From Lolium rigidum (lineage: Eukaryota > Streptophyta > Magnoliopsida > Poales > Poaceae): 64,000 nucleotides of DNA. Every line of letters starts with the position of its first letter. Position 1 is the first letter of the stretch. Below are positions 34,280 through 43,633 of this stretch, piece by piece. Under the pieces are notes generated by a model, which was given only the letters and a program-made list of their open reading frames with translations, was not told where the DNA came from and did not search any database. The stretch is taken from the NCBI RefSeq assembly GCF_022539505.1, contig NC_061514.1, positions 40,908,869-40,972,868 of the forward strand. Reading direction: 5' to 3'. The position numbers were made by a program, and so were the translations under genes.

Positions 34280-35400
34280 ATTCATCATCCTGGGATGATT
34301 CCGATAGGGAATCCGACGACGACGAGATCGAGCACATACTGTTGCCGGTGGCGTTGCAGAACCTGCACGACGAGGAGAATAGGAAGAGGAAGAGGAGAGA
34401 ACCGTTGGGTGGCTCTGCATCCTGTGCAACCATGCGATTGGTTTGGAGATGCTGATGCGGGACTATTTCGCTGAGGTACGTACCTCTCTTTGGCATGTCT
34501 TCCGTAGACGGTTCCGGATGAGGCGAGACATGTTCCTCAAGATAGTGAAGGTATGCGACGCGAGATGTCGTTATTTCACTTGCGGAGAAATGCCGCCAGC
34601 CTCATTGGGTTTACCCCGTTCCAGAAAATCTCGGTGACGATGAGGATTATGGCCTACAGAACTGCTGCCGATTACACATACGAGTATCTTCGAATTGGTG
34701 AAGATACGATAATCAAATCCATTCGCCTTTTTGCAAAGACAGTGATTCGTATCTTCCGAGAAAAGTATCTCTGAGCTCCGAATGACGAGAACACCAAGAG
34801 GCTGATTGCTATGAATGAGGCAAGTGGCTGGTTAGGTATGCTTGGAAGCATCAATCGTATGCACTGAACATGGAAGAATTGCCCGGCAGCATGGCACAAC
34901 CAGTAATGGTGATCCAACCATTGTGCTTGAAGCAGTGGTCTCGGAGGATATGTGGATTTGGCCTGCTTTATTTAGCCTTCCACGATCTTTAAACGATATT
35001 AATATTTTGCAAAGATCACCTATTTTTTGTAAGATTATCAATCGCGAGACGCCGGCTTGCCGGCTTGCAACTTCGCTGTCAATGGCCATCAATATACCAT
35101 GGGGTATTAATCTAGCAGATGGAATCTATCCAAAATGGTCCATATTTGTGAAAACCATACCCACACCCGAGAACATGATGGAAGATCACTTTGCGAAAAA
35201 TGCAAGAAGCAACTCGCAAGGAAATAGAGAGAGGCTTCGATGTTTTGCAAGTTAGGTTTGCTATTGTTCGAGTGCCAGCCAAATTTTGGGATAACAAGAC
35301 CTTACATAAGATCATCACTAAATAATCATCGAGGATGAGAGAGATATGGATCTCCCCTTTGAATTTGACAATGTTGGCAGCCGTGTGTAGCCAGCTATAA
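34280..35400 (+). pseudogene. PIF/Harbinger-type transposase (plant transposon protein, DDE_Tnp_4-like) pseudogene
   Basis: Pieces appear in family order: an acidic DDSDRESDDDEIEHILL start, FRRRFRMRRDMFLKIVK, a KISVTMRIMAYRTAADYTYEYLR segment, LGMLGSINRMH with a stop in place of the following residue, IVLEAVVSEDMWIWPALF, then SLNDINILQRSPIF, LADGIYPKWSIFVKTI and a final SRFAIVR-like end. These match the grass PF04827 group, in which the SIDCMHW and DINVLQRSP blocks carry catalytic acids. Here SIDCMHW has become SINRMH plus stop, so the first acid is lost. Stops and frame shifts occur throughout. Element termini and duplications could not be identified. Confidence 0.8.
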
Positions 35401-37883
35401 ATTCTAACCGAATCAAAACTTTTCTTGACACATACAACTAGATTGAGGAAAGTGATAAGCATTTGCAGCTGCGAGATGATCTTGTCAAACATCAGGGCAG
35501 TGCTTGCCCGTTAATTTATTTTATCCTCATTTCATTCTCAATGTGTGTGAAACTATTGTATTCTCCTTGTTGGACTATTCATTTGTTTAATTATTTGATT
35601 TAAACAAGTATTGTAATTTGGATGTTGTTGTAGTGTGTGATTTAAACACGAAATTTGATTTGTATTGCTATGTACTGATTTGAACAAGTATTGAATGTAA
35701 AGTCTGAGATATACATAAAACAACAAAATCCTGTTTTGCAGTTCGAGGATGATTCGGCAGAACAGATACGACGTATGACAAACCGTAAAAAAAACATATT
35801 CCATTTTACGGTACTGCTAGGTGGGATTTGTTATGCGGCATCGATTTTCGCAGCAAACAACCCGATGCAGTAAACTGCATCCGCGTTATACAGTACCGCT
35901 AGATGGGGTATCTGCTAGAGATTCCCTTAGGGAATGCGAGGAGACGACGGTGAGTAGGAAACTGAAGTAACCAAATACGTGCAGTTGGAACCTAAGAAGC
36001 CTAAAATGATTATGTGAACGGAAATATAATACACCTTAAGTCTTTTAAAAAAGCTGCTCAACTTTTTCTAGATACAATATATTTACACACTAGAAACATG
36101 TCTAAATACAACCATGTTTACATAACTTTGAGAAGCTTTTTTTGAAACATAGGGAGGATGATCTCTCTTCTATATATAAATTTAATTATGTTTGCTTTTT
36201 TTGAAACCTAGTATTTGTTGTTAATTATGTTTTCTATTTTCTATATATAAATTTAATAAATTAATGGGTGATCTCTCTTATGTATGTGCATACTAAGAAA
36301 TAACCGGATCCTAAAAGTATGCTACAAATGTATATTTTGCACTTGAAACCTAATTCTATTAATACTTTATTGGATTTTCATTGTATTATTATTGATTTTT
36401 AGGTAAGGGTAGTTGAAACAACAAACCTAGAAATTTATGTAATGTACTAATATGATACATACTGTTATATACTCATGGGTGTTGATAGAATTGTATAATT
36501 GTTTCATGTATGCATAAATATACGTTTTTATTATTTGCTTAGAAAAATAATTTATGTTGGTAACATATGAGAATGTTATAATCAAAATGGCCCTTTATTT
36601 TTCCAAGTTAATTCTAGCCAATGTCGCCTTCTATCTTATTTATATTTTCAACAAAATTGGAGTGTGCAAATATGACCAAGCTCCAAAGTAAGGAGACAAA
36701 CTCAAGGCAACGTATCAGCCTTTTATTATCAAAGTACATTTCCCAAAATCTTTATAACCAAGTACGATTTTTTTCATATTAGATGTTTGTCACTATAGTT
36801 TCTGTTTAGGCTTTTTGATTTCAGTTTCATATTTAATTGTAGAATGTATGTTTTGTACCTATCAACCGTTGTTATCTTTCTACATTTGTATCATGCTCAG
36901 TATGATTTTTTGTTAATGTTAGGCAACTAAAAGATGTATGTACTTGCTGCGAATTAAAATAAAGAAAAGTATTTTCTCTCACCTTCTTCCCTAATTGACA
37001 CGTATTCTTCACCGGTGCTTACTGTTTTACTTCTAACCATCTTTTCTTCACCGCTGCAATCCAGATCTGATTGCTGCCATCATCCCAATAGAATATAATT
37101 GCTGCCGCTCCTGTTGTTCGCCCTTGCCTACAACTGCATTTTGGGGTGCCGCTGTTGGACGACCATGCGCTTCATCCGATATACGGAGGATCAGGGGCAG
37201 AGGGCACCTTGCAGCCTGGGATGAGCCTGACGTTGGTCTAGCAGCATTGCATCCACACCGGTCGCAGACTGAAAGGGAGCTACTTGGTGGAGATTAAGGC
37301 GTGCTGCCTGCTGGTGAGGACGTGACCATGAATTGGTACCGATTTCTCATAGATTTCTTTTGTCTGTATAGATTTCTTTTGTCTGTGTGGATATTAAGAA
37401 GAATGGTCGCGTGCACATATATACAATTTAGGGACTTCAGTTGTCAAAATCAGCAACTTTTAAAGAAATATAATGATCCAATTGCAGTAAGAAGCAACCA
37501 CATGATCAGTTGTAAAGAAACCCCGACCTCCTAGTTAATCGGTCGGCCAGCCAGGCATGAAGTGGTACAGATGATGACCAACCATCAACGGCTGCAATCC
37601 ATCCTGTTGTAGGCTTGCGGCCTCTCCTCTCATGCATGTGTAGGTATGGTGCATGCATTGGCTACATATGAACACGAGGACACCTCGAGATCTTCTCTAG
37701 TGTATCGATCGACTAATCCACATGCATGCCTCGGTCGAATTGTTCTTCTCTCTGTTGAACCTTCGCAAAAACATTTGCTCGATACCTATTTTCCTGTTAA
37801 CCTGTATTTTTTCGGCACGCGACTTGCCCAGGGTGGTGTGTTAGCATATAATATATAGGAATATAGTAGGAGTAAATAGTTAG
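35401..37883. other. AT-rich intergenic DNA
   Basis: No gene supported. A short hairpin-like pair (AAAAAAGCTGCTCAA at about 36048 and TTTGAGAAGCTTTTTTT at about 36127) could be a very small MITE, but no target duplication is clear. From about 37640 the sequence resembles the last ~230 bases of the duplicated unit that follows, so an eroded third copy begins here. Confidence 0.4.
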
Positions 37884-38911
37884 TCTTCTCTGTTGAACCA
37901 CGCCAACCTCAGCACGAAGCTTCACAATAACATTTTTCGGCTGACGGCTGTTATTGCGGCGCACGCCATGTCGAGGGTGGAGTTCGCAAGAGTTTGCACC
38001 ATCCGGTCGCGTTTACTCGATTACAGGGTCTAGCAAGTTTTGCGAGATTGGTTGCCTTGTATATGATCCGCCGATGGAAGTGTTAGCATATATAGAGCTC
38101 TCATGTATAGGTATGATACCTGCAGAGGCTGCATATGAGCGGGAGGGCACCTTCAAACCTACTCTAGCATATGGATCTACCGTTCACATGCATTCCTATG
38201 TCGAGCTGTTCATCTCTATAGAGCCACGCATTGCTTTCTATGTCGAGATGTTTATCTCTATAGAGGCACACAATGCCCACACGAACCTTCGCAAAAACAC
38301 CAGCTCGATACCTACTTTCCCGTTAACCTGTATTTTTTCGGCACGCGGCTTGCCCAGGGTGGTGTGTTAGCATATAATATATAGGAATATAGTAGGAGTA
38401 AATAGTTAGGAAATTGTTCTTCTCTGTTGAACCACGCCAACCTCAGCACGAAGCTTCGCAATAACATTTTTCGGCTGATGTCTGTTCTTGCGACGCACGC
38501 CATGTCGAGGGTGGAGTTCGCAAGAGTTTGCACCAGCCGGTCGCGTTTACTCGATTACAGGGTCTAGCAAGTTTTGCGATATTGGTTGCCTTGTATATGA
38601 TCCGCCGATGGAAGTGTCAGCATATATAAAGCTCTCATGTATAGGTATTATACCTGCAGAGGCTGCATATGAGCGGGAGGGCACCTTCAAGCCTACTCTA
38701 GCATATGGATCTACCGTTCACATGCATTACTATGTCGAGCTGTTCATCTCTATAGAGCCACGCAATGCCCACACAAACCTTCGCAAAAATATTTGGTCGA
38801 TACTTATTTTCCTGTTAACCTGTATTTTTTCGGCACGCGGCTTACCCAGGGTGGTGTGTTACCGTGTTAGCATATAGTATATAGGAATATAGTAGGAGTA
38901 AATAGTTAGGA
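37884..38911. repeat. Tandem duplication, ~0.5-kb unit, two copies plus an eroded partial
   Basis: Copies start CTTCTCTGTTGAACCACGCC at 37884 and 38419. The first is longer because of an internal duplication around TATGTCGAG(C/A)TGTTCATCTCTA (about 38200 and 38240). Both end GGAATATAGTAGGAGTAAATAGTTAG, which also occurs at about 37857, so an older partial copy precedes them. The 129-139 codon frames inside are parallel because of the duplication and show no protein family. Confidence 0.85.
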
Positions 38912-39975
38912 AATAAGAGTAATCAGGATTCAAGGCAAGGCATATGTTACGTGTTGGACCAAGGGCTGGAATCGTACGTATCATATTTTGATATAAATCT
39001 TTCATGGAGTCTGGTACGTGTTTAAAAAAAAATTAAATCCTAACCATTAAATCAATTAGTAGGTAGTGTATTTAACGTGGACTCTTTAGCATGGTACGGT
39101 ACATGGACTCTGTTACGTGTTTTTTTTAAAATTAAATCCTAACCATTATAACCAATTGGTAGGTAGTGTATTTAACATTGACTCTTCTTACGTGACAAAT
39201 TTTAGCATGGTACAATCAGACTATTTATTTATATGTACGTAACTTTTAGATCTTTAAATCTCATCCATTAATTATATATCTAACTGTCATAATAATTCAG
39301 ATGATGTAGATTAACGTGGTAGCTCTATTAAACATCCGCATTTTGCTTTTAGTATATAATAGAAATTAACAAATTTGAATTTTGAGCGCACATGCAGAAG
39401 TTTTGGACGATCGGTGTTTGCTGGTTTTTTTACATTGGCCAGACCGAACTGACCGATCGGTGTTTGTATCGATGATTTTCCTTGTTCTGAACTAGACGTC
39501 AATTAGTTTCTTGTTCCGGACTGGGCGAGGGCGTCGACTTGTTCTCCTTGTTCGAGACTAGAGACGGCCCACTGGCCCAGCGTCGATTAGTTTTCTGTTC
39601 GGTCTGCGTGCTTCTCGGATCATGTTGCGCCGTTTTTCTCTGGTGGATTTTTATCGCTGATATTTTTCCCCTCTTTTCCCTTGATGTACGACGTACCAGA
39701 CCTCTAGCAATTTAATAGTAAAGATATTGCATGTTTATGTCTGCTCTAGATGTTATCATAATCAAACAAGTCATTCTAGTTCAGTTAAGTATAATATCTG
39801 CACCGCAATTTGTAGGGTTGGCTGGACTCGCCAAGATGAACAATAGGGGCTGCATGGAAAATGAAGAGGCATCGTTGCTCCGCTTGAATTATTTTCAAAA
39901 TAACTATTCCGTAACTTTATCTCTCAGTTATGCGTCTAGTAATAAACTGAAACAGAAATGAACATGTGTTGTTCC
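38912..39975. other. Intergenic DNA with a ~100-bp tandem duplication
   Basis: A unit containing AAATTAAATCCTAACCATTA and GTAGGTAGTGTATTTAAC occurs at about 39015-39097 and again at about 39115-39214. The rest (39220-39975) shows no gene. Two similar CGATCGGTGTTTG boxes lie at about 39408 and 39454. Confidence 0.5.
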
Positions 39976-40537
39976 CAGTGGCGGACCTACGGGGTATGCC
40001 GTATATGCCATGGCATACCCCGAGGCCAGCTCGCTTGCTTGTGCTAGCACATACACTTTAGCTCTAATCTGCTAGCTTATGTAGTATTTGGCTCACCGAA
40101 TAGGCCTAGACCGAGCTTGCTGATGGAGTACTTTTGAGCATCTAGTAGTGGTAGCTGAGCTCTAATACGAATGAAACATCACGCTGACGACTTGTGCTTG
40201 TGTATGTAGACTAATGGGTAACCTAATCAAGATTAATTCCAACAGGCTCTTTTTTTTATTAAATCCAAAATCTCAACTGTTTTTCCTGCTTTTTCAACTG
40301 ATTCGATCCTCGCTCACTCAGAATTTTAATCCATCGCCAACGGCCAGCAGGCTGCACAATAATTATCCCTCTAGGGGATTGTCGTAGTTACACTATTTTT
40401 CAGCTTAATCTTTCAATTACATGTTATTTATTGCATATACCGATTTGCAATGCAAATTTTGAAATTATTTGTTGAATTAGTATGAACTAAAATTTTCTTG
40501 TGGCATACCCTATCATAAAATCCTAGGTCCGCCACTG
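39976..40537. mobile_element. Non-autonomous hAT element, 562 bp, 8-bp target duplication
   Basis: Termini are CAGTGGCGGACCTA at the left and the complement TAGGTCCGCCACTG at the right, continuing in an inverted GGTATGCC/GGCATACC pair. A perfect 8-bp direct repeat GTTGTTCC flanks it (39968-39975 and 40538-40545). CAGTGGCGG termini and 8-bp duplications are characteristic of hAT elements. No transposase is encoded. It ends about 465 bases upstream of the P450 start codon. Confidence 0.93.
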
Positions 40538-40945
40538 GTTGTTCCTCAATCCTTTTAGTGATAGGTGTACATGCATGCAAGTCGGTAACCGGGTGTTAAT
40601 GCAAATCCCTGATGCAGACGTGTGACGCTGCAACCTTATCCTCTAGTGGATTTCTTGATTAGCTGCCCTTGAGCTGCTCATCGTGGCGATTTGAAAGTGT
40701 CTTTTGCTTCTCTGTAGTACTGAATCGTCTATTTCCTGGTGACTAAGTTGATTGTGCTACACTACCTTCCGAAAGATGTGATATCTTCACAAAGCCATCA
40801 TATATATCCTACCTAACCTTACCATATCCGGTATACTGTACATATATTAAAAAGCAAATCCGGCTGATTGTGCTACACTACATTCCGATCGAAACGCTTC
40901 TTAAAAACTTCACAACCAACCGATGGTGTACCTTGGATCTGCCGG

Positions 40946-40954
40946 TATATATAG
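40946..40954 (+). promoter_or_regulatory. TATA box of the P450 gene
   Basis: TATATATAG lies 48 bases upstream of the P450 ATG, leaving room for a transcription start near 40980 and a short leader. No other core element is clear. Confidence 0.55.
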
Positions 40955-41001
40955 TCTCCACGGAGCGCAACATGATCAGCACATATTGAGACTGGCAATC
41001 A

Positions 41002-42453
41002 ATGGAGGTGCTCAACATCCTCTTGTGCATCATTCTCCCCCTCCCTCTCATATTTCTGCTCAGCCGTCATGGACGCAAGAAGCTCCCACCTGGTCCGCCA
41101 ACCCTGCTATTCATAGCCAAGTTTCTGCTGCCCGGGCGGTCAGCCTCCTATATTGGCCCTATGCTACGTGGGTTGCACGCTCGCCACGGCCCCATTTTCT
41201 CCTTCTGGCTCCTGCGCATGTTCGTCTTCGTGGACGACCGCCACCTCACGCATAGTGTCCTCGTCAAGGGCGGTGGCAACTTCGATGGCCGACCACCGCC
41301 GAACGGGATTATGCAACTATTTTTTCCCCACGGAATCGGCACTTCACCCTACGGGGACTATTGGCGTCTGCTACGCCGCAACCTCAACGTGCATGCACTG
41401 CACCCATCCCGCATCAGGCTCTTGGAGCCGGCAAGGCAGCGTGCGCGCAACGCCATGCTTGCCTCGCTACGTGCCGATGTCGGTGTAGATGCGTCGCGGG
41501 TCATTACGGTAAGGCCATTTTTGGCGCGTTGTTTGTTCCAGCTGATTGTAGAGATGAGCCTCGGCGCAAGGCTTGGCCAGGAACTGATCGACGAGTTGCA
41601 AGAGATGAACCGGCAGATTTACCTCGCCATGGCTCGCTTTCCCGCCTTTTGCTTCTTCCCGGCGCTCTCCATGCGGAAGCGGTGGGCACAGTACAAGACG
41701 CTACGTGAGAGGCAGAGCAAGGTGCTGCTCCCGCTGATTCACTCGTCCTGCGGCACCCCGTGCTATGCCGGCTCCCTCCTGGAGCTCCGCGTGCCCGAGG
41801 AGGGCGGCCGCCCGCTGACTGACGCTGAAATGGTCTCCCTCTGCTCCGAGTTCATGGTCGGCGCAATGGACGCATCTGTGGCCATGATGGAGTGGACCAT
41901 GGGGGAGCTGGTGAACCACCCCGACGCTTAGGCCAAGGTGTATGAGGAGGTGAGGGGCAAGCCTGAGCTCAACGAAGACGACCTACGCGGGATGCAATAC
42001 CTCAGGGCTGTTGTCCTGGAGAGCCTGCGGCTGCACCCTGGGGCACACTTAATACTCCCGCACGCCGTGCAGAGCGACGCGGAGATCGCCGGGTATAGGG
42101 TGCCCAAGGGCGCCGTGATCAACTTCCTGGTCGCCGACTTTGGACTTGACGAGACTGCGTGGACGGCGGCACGGGAGTTCCGGCCTGAGCGGTTCCTGGA
42201 CGGCGACGGCGACCTGGACATGACGGGGAGCGGGGAGGTGAAGATGGCGCCTTTCGGCGCTGGCCACAGGATGTGCCCGGGGCACATGCTCTCCGTGCTG
42301 CATGCGGAGTACTTGGTTGGCGCCCTCGTCAGGGACTTCCAGTGGCTTCCGCCGCCAGGAGAAGACACTACCGTTGACATGACCGAGGAGCCAGGTACCT
42401 TTATCGTCATGAAACACCGCCTTCGTGCTCGTATCATCCCAAGGACTTGTTAG
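41002..42453 (+). pseudogene. Cytochrome P450, CYP89-like, one in-frame stop
   Basis: A 484-codon intronless frame with a TAG at codon 310 (41929-41931); the same frame continues to 42453. Family landmarks: N-terminal anchor (about residues 3-21) and LPPGPP hinge; YWRLLRRNL C-helix; the I-helix region reads GAMDAS (287-292) where AGTDTT is usual; ExxR at 340-343; FRPERF; heme motif FGAGHRMCPG with Cys425. The sequence best recalls grass CYP89 proteins, endoplasmic-reticulum monooxygenases that often lack introns. The stop falls between the I-helix and the K-helix, so a 309-residue product would lack the heme ligand. The oxygen-activating Thr is Ala291. I chose the ATG at 41002 because it begins the anchor. 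Either a young pseudogene or a sequencing error at one base. Confidence 0.92.
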
Positions 42454-42543
42454 TTACTTCTTCCGCAAATTGTGTCAGTTCGGCCAACTTTGCTCTCGAC
42501 CTACCTACATGTTGCTGCCACTGTAACGGTCTTGGCCACATGA

Positions 42544-42549
42544 AATAAA
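42544..42549 (+). terminator. Polyadenylation signal of the P450 gene
   Basis: AATAAA lies 91 bases after the P450 stop, with GT-rich sequence following. It lies about 100 bases before the CACTA terminus. Confidence 0.55.
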
Positions 42550-42647
42550 GAGGATTGTTATTTATTGACAAAACAATGTGATTTACTCAAGCAAAGGTTA
42601 TACTAGAAATAACCTCAGCTGCTGAATCACGCGCAGCAGGGATTATA

Positions 42648-43015
42648 CACTAGGGGAAAAACAGGCGTTGCCGTGCAGTGCTGCACGGCAAAGAAATCTT
42701 TGCCGTGCGCCGCGAGTTGTACGCACGGCAAAGCATAAAAGCACGGCAAAGACTTAGAGCGGCGCACGGCAAAGTAAGCAGCGCCGCACGGCAAAGTATC
42801 GTCGCACGGCAAAGTCCCTCGAAAGCCCACGGCAAAGAAGCAAGCACGGCAAAGAAGCAAGCACGGCAAAGAGCATAAGAGCCTCACGGCAAAGAAAACG
42901 TGCTCGGCAAAGGGACTGGGACGTTGCCGTGGGCCTCCCTTTGCCGTGAGGCCAGGCTGAGTGCACGGCAAAGCCGCCTTTGCCGTGCGACTACTTCTTT
43001 GCCGTGCGCCATCAT
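42648..43015. repeat. CACTA 5' terminus and subterminal repeats (GCACGGCAAAG)
   Basis: After the terminus, about 12 copies of CACGGCAAAG and 6 of the inverted CTTTGCCGTG form lie within 350 bases. In En/Spm-type elements such subterminal motifs are where the element-encoded DNA-binding protein attaches. The Cys/Leu-rich minus-strand frames here arise from the repeat itself. Confidence 0.85.
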
Positions 43016-43161
43016 TCATTTTATTTGTTTTTCTTTCTATTTTATTTCATCTAATACTTATATTTTTTTTATTAGTTTTACTTTTTGATAACTATTTATT
43101 AGTGTTACTTAAGACAATGTGCAATACAAAATTAGTCTCCATGCTCATCCCCCACATATAT
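43016..43161. other. AT-rich spacer inside the CACTA element
   Basis: T-rich sequence separating the subterminal repeats from the array; no other feature. Confidence 0.5.
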
Positions 43162-43633
43162 CAGGGTTCCGGTGCTCCGGCGGCCGTCCCCCTCCTTCCC
43201 CCAAAAACAGCGGGACGGCGGGTCTACCCCCGTAGATTTCTCCGCGCGAGGGTGCACAATGTACTTTTTCATTCTTTTAGGTTTGTTAGGGTTAGGTTTT
43301 AGGTCCAGTTGCAAGTTTTGGTGGCATTTCGGTGCTCCGGGGGTCATTCCCCCCTAAAAACGGCTGTCTGTGGGCCCCGGATGGTCTACCCCCTAGATTT
43401 CTCCGCGCGAGGTTCCACCAATATACCTTTTCATAGGTTTAGGTTTGTTTAGTCCATGGACATATGGAAAACCATGTGTGGCACCCTTTGGCACAGTCTA
43501 GCCCCCGATATACCCGCGGCGGGACACTTCGGCGTACACGTCCGAGGAATACGTTAAGTGTTATCGCCCGAAGGTGAGGAATGTCAGACCGGGGATCCAT
43601 GCCATGCACCATTTGGTGAATCACACCTTGCAT
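43162..43633. repeat. Diverged, telomere-motif-poor units at the array's left edge
   Basis: Two incomplete units start at GGTTCCGGTGCTCCGGCGG (43164) and TTTCGGTGCTCCGGGGG (43327). Each has the TAGATTTCTCCGCGCGAGG box of the main unit but only a trace of TAGGG sequence. They also hold a 43460-43620 stretch absent from later units, so they probably represent an ancestral form. Confidence 0.7.

Noticed and set aside
33863..34429. 188-codon minus-strand frame
   Set aside because: Shadow of the GC-rich start of the Harbinger-like relic; no family signature.
36040..36150. Hairpin-like AT-rich segment as a MITE
   Set aside because: Imperfect pairing and no convincing target duplication.
42627..43019. 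Cys/Leu-rich minus-strand frame of 130 codons
   Set aside because: It is the translation of the GCACGGCAAAG subterminal repeats.
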